A stretch of 64,000 nucleotides of DNA. It comes from Peromyscus leucopus. Lineage: Eukaryota > Chordata > Mammalia > Rodentia > Cricetidae. Made by a program: the position numbers and the translations under genes. Below are positions 20,595 through 32,948 of the stretch, in pieces (position 1 is the stretch's first letter; each line of letters begins with the position of its first letter). The DNA lies in NCBI RefSeq assembly GCF_004664715.2, contig NC_051083.1, positions 115,144,534 through 115,208,533 of the forward strand. The letters are read 5' to 3'. The notes beneath the pieces are model-generated. The model searched no databases and had not been told where the DNA came from. It was given only the letters and a program-made list of their open reading frames with translations.

Positions 20595-23500
20595 GATCTC
20601 ATATCTCTTTATCTGGATTCTCTCACATCTCTACTACTTCTGTCTTAGCTTTTCTGGATTTCATATTTTGCCATGTGTACTGTAGCCAAATTTCATCAAC
20701 TTTCTTTCCCATTTCATCTAGTTCACCTCTTCTTAGAGTTATCTATTTAAATGGATGTGACCCTGAAGCTCCCTTGCTTTAGTGAGATTTATAATTCTTT
20801 GCTCTACAGAATACAAAGCCCACCAAATTTGGCCTAGCATTTCAGGACATCACTATTTGAGCCCAAATCAATTTTCCAGGTACTTTCCTCATCCTTCTCT
20901 TCATGTGTCCTAATCTTTAACTCCATTAAAGTAGGAGTATTCCAGCATGCAAATAAATAGCCTGGTACAAAAAAATATATTTTAACCTTTATTTTGTTGC
21001 TTTGAAGATATCATTAGGCATTAAGAGTGTCAGGACTACAAATTAAAAATATATTAGTTCAATTCTTTAAAAAAGTTGATCTTAGTAAACATTACATAGA
21101 CAAATGAGTGAGATTCATTTCTTCCATTCTTTAGCAGTATGACATTTAGTCAGTCCGGAGCCTTGGTTTCTTCATCTGTGAACTGGGCATAAGAAGAGTT
21201 ATATCCTTGGCCTGTGGATTGTGAAGGAAGTGCATACATCTTTTTTCTCTTCTCTAGCTTCTTGAGGCCCTCTCCTGGTTCTGGCAGACAGTGGCAGAGA
21301 CAGCAGGCAGAGGGCCATGGGGCCAAATGCTGGGTAACAGCTGCAGTGGGTCTGCTTCCCAGCTGCTGCCCAGGGGAAGTCTGCAGTGTTAACCCTTTTG
21401 TGTCTAGATCTTGAGAATACTATGACTAGCTCAGTCTTCATGTCTTAACTTCTTGGTTTCTGCATACCTGGCAGAGATTATTTATCTACCTTTCTGATCC
21501 ATCTTCTCTAGGCCAACCTTCATATTCAGACCCCTGATTAGGCACAAAGTTTCCAGTCCATTTCTCAGGTGAAATAGCTTTTTAAACTTTCTCTATTTTG
21601 TCATTTCTCTTGAACTCTTTCTCTTCAAGAGCACAATACTTCAGGTATTGCCTGACATGTATAAATATCTGTTTGATTCAAACCTTGACTGTTTGGGACA
21701 TTCAAATTCTACTACTGATATCTCAAGTTGTGTGACTTTATTTAACAACTGTGTTGTTCCATTGTCCCACATCAAGCCATGAGCAATTGAAAAGGTTCAG
21801 GGCATTTTCACACCAACTGCTCTCATGACAAGCCATCCTTCGTGTGTGCAGTTGGTGCTCTGACTCTCAAAGCAAAATGATGGAATTAGGAATTAGTGTC
21901 TAACATTCCAACACATTGATATTCTTTGAACTCACAACTCTGTTATACACCTTTGCAGTTCCCACATGTGCCTTCTTCTCATGCCCAGCTTAAGTTATGT
22001 ACTCCATTAGTCATTTGACTGTGTCTTCATCCACATAATCTATACATTTCCCCCTATTTATTTGTCATTGGGAAATATACGTAACTTGCAAATTATACTT
22101 CTAGCCATTTAAATATATATAATTCAGCGCTATTAGAAACATTTAATGATGTAAATCTTATACCTATACAAGAATACAATAAATTCCTCCACCTAGGGTC
22201 ATTCTCCATTAAGATTTATCACATATGAGATTTGAGATATCTCATACATACATACACATGTACATGGTTTTGCTTCAAATTCTACTTACTAGATATTGAT
22301 CATTAAAAGTATCCTACATCTCTTGGCCTAAGCAGTGAAGTCCAGAAAATGACATTAGAAAACAGAATTAACAATAACTACCTGAATGGAGCAAGGGAAT
22401 CAGAAAAAAAGAGAGTTAAATAATGTTTACTCATTACCAATCTAATAGAAAGTATTTAGAAAGTACCTACCATGGCCAGATGTACAATCCTGAAAAATTA
22501 TCATGTGTAGTTTCTGTTTTAACGTAGCTAAAAAATGTTCTTGGGAGATGGGATAGTTTATCCTTTTAAAAACATTTTGGATCTTATCTCACTTGGATTA
22601 TTGCAATGGCTCCTTATCTCTCATTGGTCTGCACCTCTGGCCTTGCCCTTCCTAAAAGTCCAGGGGACCATCCATACTATCATTCAAATGATCTCTTAGA
22701 AACTCTGTATCCATTGTCTTAACCCTGGGTGTGCCTTAGAAACACCAGAAAACAGCTTTTAAAACACTTAAGTATTTTTGATGCAGGTCAGTTCTATAAG
22801 ACTTTCATGCCTTGAATGCCATAATTTTGAAGATTCCCAGTTATTTCTGATGCCTGGTATAGTCTGGTAACCACTGCTGTGAACTGATTGTGTTTGTCAC
22901 CTTTTAAATACTCATACGTTTTTGTGTCTTTTCTGTCTGGGTCCCTTAGTGTGGATGTTATAATTTGGGAATGTAGCCTGCACTTCATTTTTAAAAAAAT
23001 AATCATCCTGTAATTCTTTATAATATTGTAATATGATCTCTAAATGCTGTTTTGCATCATGACATATATTTTGATAACATCTATCCTCTGTATGGAATAT
23101 CCTTGCCTTTCTTGTCTGTCAAAACATATATCATCATTTAAAACTTAAACAACAGCTCTGGTAGAAAGCATGTTCCTAAATCTGTTGTCACAGTAGTTTT
23201 CAAACATTCATATTGTTATACTTACCACTCTAAAATAAATTCACTGGTTTGCACGCCTTTCCTCGACTTAACTATACAGGCTTTAAGTGCTGGAGCTGCA
23301 TTATTTATTGCTCTATATCCTCCAGACTTAGCCATCAGAACTGGTACAGAGTCAGTGCCCAATATGTATTTACAGAGTTTGTGAATGAATGAATTTCATA
23401 GATATTTCAGTATCTCCAATACAGGAAAATGGACAAGAAAGAATGAGGCAGATTCAAGAGAAAGAGTTTATCAGTAGAAAACTCAGTGAGAGAATTTCTG

Positions 23501-24470
23501 TCCTTGGAAAGAAGGGATTTTGTCTCGAGAAAACAAAACTGCATTAGAAAGGATAACTAATTCCAGCCAGCCAGGCAGCCAAGAACAGGCTGTGGCCAAA
23601 GTGCTGATGGATGACAGCTGGAAGTATGGCTTGTGAACCAACTAAAAATGACACATCAATCTGAGCTGCAAAATAAATCACTGGAGCTCCAGAGGCTTTT
23701 GTTCTCTTTAAAATCTCACTCTACATGACCACGTAATAGGAACACCGCAAATTGTTCTAGCACTTTACAACTTTACACTCTACACGGTCATACACATGAT
23801 CCCATTGAAACCTCCTAATGACCCTTGTAAGGATATATCAGCCCGGATTCAGAATGGAAAGAAACCAAGGCTGTAGAAACTTCAGTGACTAGTCCAATGT
23901 CATAAAGATCATAAGTTGTCATCAGAACACAAGTAGGTCTTCAAATAAGGGAGAAGGAGAAGAAATAATGTAAGAAAATCAAATGTCAAGAAAAGAACAA
24001 ATTCTGTACACTTAGTGCATGAGTTTTTATTCTGGGAGCTACTAACTTCATCATCATTCTCTTTTTGAGTGAGATTAGTGCCATGAGGCCAGATAGTAAG
24101 TAATATAGCACATATGGTATAGGTTACTTTTCATTTAAAACCAAGAGATTGGCCTTTATAGTTGGTATTATTATTTACACTTAAAATGAAGAAATTGAGA
24201 CCAGAAAGTTTAAATAACTTGCCTAGAAATCCACAAGGGATAGGGAAAATGAGCTGCTTCTTACTTGAATCAAACATCAGTGTAATTTAGACAAAGGCAG
24301 CCAGTTCTTTCCTATGTTTTGCTACACTAAGAAATGAATTTTATGCCAAAAATATTTACCTAGACAAATGTCATGAAGCATTTCCCATGTTTTCCTCTGA
24401 GACAGGTGGTTTCTTGTCTTTCACTTCTGTATTTAACTCTGTTTGAGTTCATTTCTTGATACAGTGAGAG
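20595..24470. other. Repeat-poor stretch with MIR-like relics
   Basis: About 3.9 kb without young repeats. About 21125-21200 is MIR-like (GGAGCCTTGGTTTCTTCATC then GTGAACTGGGCATAA). About 23310-23400 (AGTGCCCAATATGTATTTAC, GTGAATGAATGAA) and 24160-24230 (AAGAAATTGAGACCAGAAAG, TAACTTGCC) also look like ancient MIR/L2 ends. The 66- and 80-residue frames at 21199-21441 lie on opposite strands over a GC-richer patch; neither has a motif I know. Confidence 0.5.
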
Positions 24471-24479
24471 ATAAAGGTC

Positions 24480-24765
24480 TTCATGTGGATTTCTAATTTT
24501 CACATTATAGAAGAATTCATTTCCTTATTATATGTTCCTGGAATCTATGTCAAATCAAGCAAATGGTTGCATATGCACAGACTTATTTCTGGGTTCTCTG
24601 TTCTATTCCATTGTTCTGTATGGCTCTTTTTATGTTGGTTCCATGTTGCTTTGGTTATTTTAGCTGTGGAGTGTATTTTGAATTACACAGTGAGATAGCT
24701 CCAGCTATGTTCTCTTTGCTTAAGACTGCTTTGATTATCTGGAGATCTTTTATATGAAAATTGCA
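24480..24765 (-). mobile_element. Old L1 ORF2 fragment, inverted piece
   Basis: GGGTTCTCTGTTCTATTCCATT, then GTTCCATGTTGCTTTGGTTA and ATAGCTCCAGCTATGTTCTC, is the reverse complement of L1 ORF2 near its C-terminal third. It directly abuts a plus-strand L1 piece from further downstream in ORF2. Confidence 0.8.
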
Positions 24766-24779
24766 TCAAATATGCAGAA

Positions 24780-25203
24780 TATACAGAATTAGAAAATATT
24801 TGCAAAAGACTAATCTGACATTGGTTTAATATAAAAACATAAAAAACTCAGTAACAAAAACCCCACAAAATGTGCAAAAGATATGAATGTAAACTTCTCA
24901 AAAGAAGAGATAGAAATAGGCAACAGATGTATGGGAAAATGGTTGACATCATTATCAAGCAAGTGAAAATCTAAACTACAATGATACATACAATGATGTA
25001 TCATCTCATACCTATTAGAGTGGCTATTATCAAAAACACAAAGATGAAGAGCTAATAAAGTTGTGTAGAAAACAAAACTTTTGTACACTAAAGGTGAAAC
25101 TGTAAAATAGTAATATTCTAGAAAAGAATTTGGAAGCTCCTTAAGAAATTAAATGTCTGATTACTATATGATCCAACAACAACACTCACATTCCCCCATG
25201 TGT

Positions 25204-25257
<54 letters not shown>

Positions 25258-25790
25258 TGTAAACCAATTGTTTCAAGAGAAGATCTTCACTATCTTGTTT
25301 ATCATAGAACTACTAATATGTGTTAGAAGCCAAAATATGTACTCAACGTAATGATATACAACTAAAAAGATAAATGGATACTGAAAAGGTCATATTTATA
25401 CACAATGGAATACTATTCAGTCATTTTAAAATGAAGCATCCATCTGTGATATCATGAGTAAATGTGTGTGTGGTGTTATGTTAAATGAAATAGCCAATGA
25501 CAGAGAGATACCTGATGATCTCACTTATATGTAGAGTTGGAAAATTTGATTCCATGGTAAAGAATATTATGGTATTTGCCAAAAGCTGAGATTAATAGAT
25601 GCAGGGAGATATAGGGATATGTTATTAAAGATATGTAATTATAGTTATGAAGAATACATTTCAGGATTTCTGTCATATAGCAAGATGCCCGTAGTTAGTG
25701 ATAATATGTTGTATTCTTAAGAAATGTAAGAACTGTCAGTATTATGAGTTTTCATCACAAAAATTATGTTGATATTGGAATTGTTAATTG
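24780..25790 (+). mobile_element. Old L1 ORF2 end and 3' UTR
   Basis: AAAATATTTGCAAAAGACTA, then ATCTCATACCTATTAGAGTG, then ACACAATGGAATACTATTCA and GATGATCTCACTTATATGTA, gives the ORF2 C-terminus in order. A 3' UTR of old L1M type follows. A TG repeat at 25199-25256 has been inserted or has grown within it. Confidence 0.82.
25199..25256. repeat. (TG)n microsatellite
   Basis: About 58 bases of TG with one TA interruption, within old L1 sequence. Confidence 0.97.
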
Positions 25791-27400
25791 GCTGCTTTGA
25801 AGCAATCAGTAATGTATACATACATGCATATACATATATGTTCAGAGAGAGAAAGAGAGAGATAATAATGGTACATGTGATAAAATACTATCAATTAAAA
25901 TGAAAACTAAAAATTAAATGTACTTAAAATACTTTCTTAACATCTTATTTGGGATGCCTAATATCTTTTATGAAAATAAAGAGTAACATCGAGAGTGTGA
26001 TTCTTCTTAGGGATGATGTAATAATGAAACTCATTGTGGAAGGAAGTGAGGTGTGACTTGAGCAGCAGCACCTAAGTGAGAGTGGGCCCCGTCCCAAGCA
26101 CTAACAACACAACAGCACAGGGACAAAGTACTAAGGAGAGTGGCATCTGCTGGACAGTTAGAAAAGAAATCCCAAACTGTGGGTGTGGCAAATAGCTGGC
26201 TACTGTGCAAGCAATGCAAACTTCCCTAAACTTCACGGTTGGAAGGACTCATTCTTCCTCGTGAACTTTTGGGATTTAAGAGACATTACATACTTGGATG
26301 GTAACATCAAGTGAGGACGTTTCAGGTACAAGGAAATTGAATTGCTGATTGCTGGGCTGTGTTATGAAAGAGAGCAAGTCACAAGTTATCTTCATCTCCC
26401 TGCAGGCTCCGCTGTGAAAACAATGATAACTGGCTAATAGACCTGGAGATAAGAACAAGAGAAGAAATGAGAGATGAGATAAACAAACTTAAACCCGAAA
26501 GAAGTATGCTTTCCAGATTAGTTTTTTTATTGAAAAATTAATGCATGTGCTTCATACAAAACTTCCAGGGTACAAATAAATACAATGTAAGCCAAACTTC
26601 CTCTGCACATGGAAGAGTGATTGTAGTCTTCTTCAAAGAAATGAGATGAGAGTGCATTCTACACATCATTGTGAGCTTTACTGTTTTGAATGTCAATGAA
26701 TTAAAACTGTAAATAATTTCATTGAAGCACATTTAGTTCACTTTTATTGCCTTAATTGACTATTATTTCAGCATAGGAATATAGGCACGTTAATTTAATT
26801 TATCCCCCTGTAATGCCCATTTAGCCTCATCCCATAGTTCATTCATGCAAACAGCACTGTAAGGGATACCTTTGTGCTTATATATACTTGTCTATCACTA
26901 TGAAAATAACCAAGTCAAGGGTGAATTTTAAATACATTTTCATATTGTTAGATATTACAAAATTTTGTTCTTCAAAGGGAATGAAGCCATTTATAATCTT
27001 ACTTCCAAGGTACAAAATGCCCATTTCTACTAGTATATATAATTTATCTTCTCCTCTTTTCTGATAAGATGAAGGATAAAGATAGATTAGACAGAACTTT
27101 TATATGTTTATTAACTATGTGCAGGTAAAATAGACACACATGACTTTTCTCAATATTCTCTATGTGCATGTATTCATTCTGCTGTTTATTTGTAAGATAA
27201 TCTGCCATATGAAATAATGTATTCTGCTGTTATTTGGAATAAATTATTGGTCATATTGGACTATTACTCATAAGATGCAATGAAGATATTTTTCTAAATT
27301 ATCTTCTGTGTCTATTATATTTTTGCACAGTTAAATTCATCAGCTTTTCTGGTTTTGTTTTCTAGACTATTATCCTTCTTTAGAAAAGCCCATTCCACTT
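25791..27400. other. Unclassified AT-rich sequence
   Basis: No gene and no young repeat. There are short GA-rich runs near 25846-25862. ORFs do not exceed 64 residues. Confidence 0.5.
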
Positions 27401-27418
27401 CTAGATTGTGTAATTTTT

Positions 27419-27580
27419 TTTTTTTTTTTTTTTGGTTTTTCGAGACAGGGTTTCTCTGTGTAGCTTTGCGCCTTTCCTGGAGCTCACTTGGTAGCCCAGG
27501 TTGGCCTCGAACTCACAGAGATCCGCCTGGCTCTGCCTCCCGAGTGCTGGGATTAAAGGTGTGCGCCACCAACGCCCGGC
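27419..27580 (-). repeat. B1 SINE, full length
   Basis: A reversed T-tail and GGTTTTTCGAGACAGGG lead through GGTTGGCCTCGAACTC to the head ACGCCCGGC. Flanked by a 17-bp duplication, TAGATTGTGTAATTTTT at 27402-27418 and 27581-27597. Low divergence. Confidence 0.97.
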
Positions 27581-27597
27581 TAGATTGTGTAATTTTT

Positions 27598-27802
27598 AAA
27601 AGTATGTATTTATTTTACGTGCATCAATATGTATATGTGTACCACACGTGCCTGGTATCTGAGGAGAAAGAAGAGGGTGCTGGATCCCCTGGAACTGGAG
27701 TTGTGAATGGTTTTGAGCCACCATATGTTTGCAGGGAATCAAACTAGGGCCCTTTGCAAGAACAGCAAAGGCTCTTAACCACTGGACCATCTCTCCAACC
27801 CT
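27598..27802 (-). repeat. B3-type SINE
   Basis: On the plus strand: GTATGTATTTATTTTACGTG, GGATCCCCTGGAACTGGAGT, GTTTGCAGGGAATCAAACTA, then CTTAACCACTGGACCATCTC and TCCAACCCT. This is the reverse complement of a full-length B3 SINE; the tRNA-like head is at the right. Confidence 0.9.
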
Positions 27803-28028
27803 AATTCTCCTAGTATCTTTAAAGCTGTGTGTTCCATTTCATTCTTTAACATTTCCAGAAGTCATTTTTGAGTAGAACATTTAGTCTCTATTCTATGAGT
27901 CTAATTTACCAATTCATATCAGAACCAGTGTTTTAGTCATTAGAGTTTTTTTTAGGTATATGAAAAATTCTTCCAACATTTTTCCCACTTCCCACCATTT
28001 ATTTTTTTCTTTAAAATTTTTGAGCTGA

Positions 28029-28185
28029 GCTGGGCAGTGGTTGGCACATGCCTTTAATCCCAGCACGTGGGAGGCAGAGGCAGATGAATCTCTGTGAGTT
28101 TGAGGCCAGCCTGGGCTACAGAGAGAGTTCCAGGAAAGGTGCCAAAGCTACACAGAGAAACTCTGTCTGGAAAAACCAAAAAAAA
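28029..28185 (+). repeat. B1 SINE
   Basis: Begins GCTGGGCAGTGGTTGGCAC and has GAGTTTGAGGCCAGCC and a short A-tail. Flanks resemble each other (TTTTTGAGCTGA before, TTTTTTTGATCTGA after), consistent with a mutated target duplication. It is slightly older than the other copies. Confidence 0.93.
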
Positions 28186-28199
28186 TTTTTTTGATCTGA

Positions 28200-28796
28200 G
28201 GGAAAAATGTGTGGTAGTGGAAACCTACCTAACTAGCTAGTGCTAGTGAAGTTATGGATATTGGAGAATCTACAAGCACCACTTTCCTAAGCTTGCACAA
28301 TGCCTAGAAACAATCTATAAACATTTATTATTATCCCCAGAGATAAGGGTAGTTTTCATCACATCTAGGAAATTTCCCTTTGCAACAGATGGAGACCATT
28401 ACACAAAACCACAATGAAACAAAATACAGAGTTGTGGAGCCCAGTCTCAATCAATATGTCTACAATACAATTCATGCACCAAAATCTCTGGGATCATTGC
28501 TAAAGAGGGGGCAGAAAGGTTTTAAGACTCTGAGGATCAGATAATTTGCTCTGAGACTGTGTTTTCTAGTATTGCCAGATGCCACACCCATAAAGTCTCA
28601 CCAACATGACTGACCAAATGAGAACTGAACAACCCATGGACATACCAAAGTGAACAGTCAATAACCCAGGAGGCCTCAACTCTATACAAAGAACTATAGG
28701 CAACTGAGGAATGCTGGGAATGGGAGAAATGGTCTTCTACATAGGAGAGCACACCAATTGGTTGCTGCCAAATGGTCATCCCTGAAAACACACCTA
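28200..28796 (+). mobile_element. L1 3' UTR (Lx-type), part 1 of an interrupted copy
   Basis: TTATGGATATTGGAGAATC, TAGTTTTCATCACATCTAGG, AGAGTTGTGGAGCCCAGTC, AAGTCTCACCAACATGACTG and CTATAGGCAACTGAGGAATG occur in the order of the rodent Lx 3' UTR. The copy is split at the CACCTA of 28791-28796 by an LTR and resumes at 29812. Confidence 0.88.
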
Positions 28797-29059
28797 TGTA
28801 GCCATAAGTTTTCTCAAGTCCCACCCGTCCCTGCGGTCCCTCACCAGCTTATAAAATAATCATTTAGAGGCTTAATATTAATTATCAACTGTATGGCCTA
28901 TGGCAGGCCTCTTGCTAGCTAGCTCCTATAGTTTGACTCAACCCATAACTATTAATCTGTGGCTTTACCTACATCCCATTACATGTTGCTCCTAGGATGG
29001 CAGTCTGGTGTCTCCCTCACTCTGCCTTTCTCTTTTCTGTCTCTCTCCTTGCATTTCCT

Positions 29060-29701
29060 TGTGGTTGATAATATTGTGCACCCCAATAAACTTATCTGGG
29101 GGTCAGAGAACAGAACAGCCACTATATTAAATATAGGTTTAGGCAGTGGTAGCACATGCCTTTAATCCTAGCATTCCAGAGGCAGAGTCTGAATCTCTGT
29201 GAGTTCAAAGCCACTCTAGAAACAGCCAGGCATGGTGACACATGCCTTTAATCCCAGGAAGTGGTGGCAGGAAGCAGAAAGGTATATTAGATGTGAGGAC
29301 CAGGAACTAGAATCTGGTTAAGTTTTTTAGGCTTTTAGTAGCAGTTCAGATGAGGACTCAGAGGCTTCCATTTTGAGGAAACAGGATCAGCTGAGAATTT
29401 ATCTAGTTGAAGTTAGCTGTGGCTTGTTCTGCTTCTCTGATCTTTCAGAATTTACCCCAATATCTGGCCCTGGGGTTTTTTTTGTTTTTTTTTTGTTTTT
29501 TATTTTATTTTATTTTTCGAGACAGGGTTTCTCTGTGTAGCTTTGCGCCTTTCCTGGAACTCACTTGGTAGCCCAGGCTGGCCTCGAACTCACAGAGATC
29601 CGCCTGGCTCTGCCTCCCGAGTGCTGGGATTAAAGGCATGCGCCACCACCGCCCGGCTTGGGTTTGTTTTATTAATAAGACCTTTTAAGATTCATGCTAC
29701 A
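29060..29701 (+). mobile_element. LTR with SINE-like modules, nested; carries a B1
   Basis: Runs from TGTGGTTGATAATATTGTGC to TTCATGCTACA. Flanks TTTCCT (29054-29059) and TTTCCC (29702-29707) form an imperfect 6-bp duplication. Early AATAAACTTATCTGGGGG and late AATAAGACCTTTTAAGATTC tie it to the LTRs at 10031 and 16418. Two B1-like heads occur inside it near 29150 and 29240. A separate, intact minus-strand B1 is inserted at about 29476-29657. Confidence 0.8.
29476..29657 (-). repeat. B1 SINE, innermost layer of the nest
   Basis: A reversed A-tail with GTTT and TTTTA units is followed by CGAGACAGGGTTTCTCTGTG, GGCTGGCCTCGAACTC and the head CACCACCGCCCGGC. Related GGGTTT-rich flanks suggest the target duplication. 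Low divergence makes it the latest event here. Confidence 0.95.
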
Positions 29702-29811
29702 TTTCCCTCCTGCCTCTAAGCTACCTTACCATAGGCCAAAGCAGCTTATTTATTAACCAATGGGAACAACATATTTTCATAGCATACAGAAAGACATCCC
29801 CCCCCCAAGCA

Positions 29812-30025
29812 CACCTACACACAACATCATACAGAATGAACAGGTTATATTTAAAAATATATTTGTATATATACATACATATATGCATGCAATAACAATT
29901 AGTAAAAAAAGAGATCATGATTTTGAAAACAGCAGGGAATGGTATATGGGAGGGTTTGGAGGGAGGAACAGGAGGGGAGAAATGTTGCAATTATATTATA
30001 ATCTCAAACATGAAATAAAAAGTTA
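29812..30025 (+). mobile_element. L1 3' UTR (Lx-type), part 2, 3' end
   Basis: Resumes with the duplicated CACCTA and continues ATCATACAGAATGAACAGG, TATATGGGAGGGTTTGG, and a tail ending TATAATCTCAAACATGAAAT with an A-rich end. It has the same arrangement as the L1 tails at 5867-6307 and 43160-43540. Confidence 0.88.
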
Positions 30026-31400
30026 TTTGAGCTGGTTTTACATAAATTCATACTCCCATCTTCCCTTTTTCCCCATTCTCCCTCTTCTTTCCCTCCCTTC
30101 CTCTCTCCAACTCTTTTTAGTTATGGGACACTTCATTAATCAAAGTAATGGCAGCTGTTGTCTCAAGAGTGAGAAGCATGCACTAGAACTTTCATTTGAG
30201 AGAGTCACACATACACAAACACATACCCCATAAAAATGTATGAGTAACACATTTTGAAATGGAATAGTTTAAACATGAAACCCTTGGGACACTTATAAGA
30301 AAGCAAGAGTAAGTTTGTTAGAATTAGCTATGAAACATACAGGAGGTCTACTTAAATTCAAATATCTGCTAAACAATGAACTTTTAATAGAAACATATCT
30401 TACTAAATGTATGAAAGGTATTTATCTAAAGACTGTTTGCTATTTGCCTGATTTACACTTTGGTGAGTGTCTTCTAATTTATAGGGAGAACAGCCTGAAG
30501 AGAAATTGAGAGGTATCTTGAAAGTACAAAAAAAAGTTGTGTGGATTGATGAATTAACACATTCTGGTTGATGGGAAGCCATTAATACAGACACTTAAAC
30601 TTTGGCTGTGGCAGAAAAATTACAATTGTGGGGTGTGAATCAAATGAGCTTGTTTTGCCTTCCCAGCTTTGGCTTGAAAAATAAAACCTCTTGAATAAAA
30701 CGTAGGAGGCTCAGTGAATTTGAAAGATTTGGGTCTTTTTGACTCCAGTATAAAATGCATATCAATCCAATGAAAATTAAAATTTAAGATTCTGTTACAT
30801 TTGCACCATGCTATGAAAATCTCTGATGTATAGACTTTTTTTCAAGATTAGTATTTTAAGTTTAAATTCTTGTGAAAATTCACAAATTGGTTTAATTTTT
30901 GGAATTGGTAAGGAAATGTTATTTTTATTAATCACTTTAGATAAGTTTTAGCATACTTAATGATTTATTAACTCTTTAATTTCTTAAGTAACCAGGTTAC
31001 TTGGATATGAAATTAGGATAATTTGCAAATTATAAACATTTTGGTTCTTCAGTTCTTCAACCAAAGTTAATGATTAGAACAAATCCCTGTGCTTGGTATT
31101 GAAGTATATTAATAAAATCATTCACTATGAAGTTAGATACCTGGATCAAAGTCTCAGATCTGCCCTTGGTTGTTTTTTGCTATCAACTTGTGATCAATGC
31201 CTTTGACATCAATTTTCTTCATCTGTAAAATGGAGAGAATAATCCATGCTTTGTGGAATCGTAAGAATGAAATGAAGCATACACGTAAAGTATGTGACAC
31301 TTTATAGATATTAACTAATGTCAATTGATTCAGAGCTAGCTAGATATTTAAAATATGTATATTTGCAGAATTGTTTCCATTAACACTTTTCTAGGGAGTA
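30026..31400. other. Mostly unique, MIR at the right end
   Basis: About 30060-30115 is CTTCC-rich. About 31130-31320 is a fairly clear plus-strand MIR (CTTGTGATCAATGCC, then TTTTCTTCATCTGTAAAATG). ORFs at 29760-30594 are chance. Confidence 0.5.
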
Positions 31401-32130
31401 GTAGAATATTTTATATTTTACTTTATTCTTTGAAGATTTTGTAGAGGCTTACAATGATCATACCCAAACCCCCACTTATTCCATCCAACTCCTTCAGGAC
31501 TACCTGCTCCCCAACACATTCCATGCCCAACTTTATGTACTTATGTTTTTAACTCATTGAGTTCAATTAGTGCTGCTCATATGTGCATGTATGGGACCAT
31601 CTCAGGTAGCATGGGCAGCCTACTGGGAACTACATTCTGAAGTGACTCTCATTCTCCTAGTAGCCATCTTCTGCTCCTCACCTAGGAGTGGGGCCTTCTA
31701 TTCCCTCCCACATCCATGCTGGAATGTTGACTTACTTACCTTGAGACACTGACCTGCAACATTCATCCCCAACCTCTGGTTTTTACAAACTTCTGTGATG
31801 TTCCCCGAAGCCTGAGGTGGTAAATGTCCATTTAGGGCTGAGAACTCCACAGTCACTTATTCTCTGCACTTTGACCATTTGTGAGCCTCTTTGTTTACTG
31901 CCATCCACTGCAAAAAGAAAATGTTCCAGTGGAGGACTGAGAGCTATATTAACCTATCGGTATAATGATAGATAGACAATTTGGAAGACGGTTTAATACT
32001 ATGTACTCTTAGAAAAGTAGTAATATTAGGATCTCCTCTAGCCCTACAACCTCTCCAGTAGAAGGCAGAATTTTGTTTGGCATTTTCTTCAAATGCTGAT
32101 GAGTTCTTAATTTCCATAAATATGGAAAAA
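31400..32130 (-). mobile_element. L1 3' UTR (Lx-type)
   Basis: TTTAACTCATTGAGTTCAAT, TAGTGCTGCTCATATGTGC, TGGGACCATCTCAGGTAGCA and TTGACCATTTGTGAGCCTC occur in the reverse-complement order of an older rodent L1 3' UTR. It ends around CCTACAACCTCTCCAGTAG. Confidence 0.78.
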
Positions 32131-32948
32131 CTAGGATAAATATCATTTTGACCCAATATTAATGCACATGCCATAAAATAAATGAACCTAAAAAATATGA
32201 AATTCTTTCTGGAAAGTTAATGATTTGCAATAATGACTTTTGTTTATTTGTTACAAAGAATAAAACTGTAAAGGCCTCATCTTAATAGCCCATGGGGCAA
32301 AAGTACCAAATTAGACTTGGAAAGAAGGGTTTGGATTTCAGGACTTTTCTAGGGTTCACCCTCTGAAATAAGCTTATTCTTGGCCACATTACCTCACAGA
32401 TGGCTATTTTCAGCGTTTTCTTCTCACTGGAAAGATTTCAAGGATTTGTTATATATTGTAGAATGGTTAGATATGGGAAAATGGCCATGTTCTGTTGCTG
32501 CCTTCAGGCATTTTGGAAGACTTGCTGATCTGTAGGAACAGATTGGCTGCTGCTAACTATGTGCAGTATCAAAGAGCCACCTAGGAAAGAGGAATAAGAC
32601 ACAAGATTTCCTAGAGATAGGAATTAGATAGTCCTATAGATCACTTTCTTGTATGGGTGCTGTATTCTGAAATCATCAGATAATTTGAGGAAATTTGAAG
32701 GGTTGGGTTCTGGTTAGCAGTTCTGTATGTATTCTGGAACAAGTTGTTTCAAATTGCTTTGCCTCAGTTTCCTCATCTGTGGAACTGAAGTGAATGGTGG
32801 TAGTGGAGAGAATCTTTCAACAATCTTAAAGTCTGATATAAGAAGAAAGATGTTTCAGGATATTTGAACCATGCTGTGACACTCTGAGACTGTTAATAAA
32901 GTTAACCTTGAATCAGGGGCCAGAGTCAATGACTAGCTGACTAGAATT
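32131..32948. other. Unique with MIR-like patch
   Basis: No gene. About 32735-32810 is MIR-like (TTTGCCTCAGTTTCCTCATC then TGTGGAACTG). The rest is unclassified. Confidence 0.5.

Larger units (their letters stand above)
28797..29811 (-). mobile_element. Solo LTR (ERV2-like), itself split by another LTR
   Basis: It spans TGTAGCCATAAG to CCCAAGCA and is flanked by a perfect 6-bp duplication, CACCTA at 28791-28796 and 29812-29817. Without the inner LTR (29060-29701 plus its duplication) it would be about 367 bp. On the minus strand it reads ATTGGTTAATAAATAAGCTG near the start and GGCCTGCCATAGGCCATAC later, placing it in the same superfamily as the other ERV2-like LTRs here. Confidence 0.87.
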
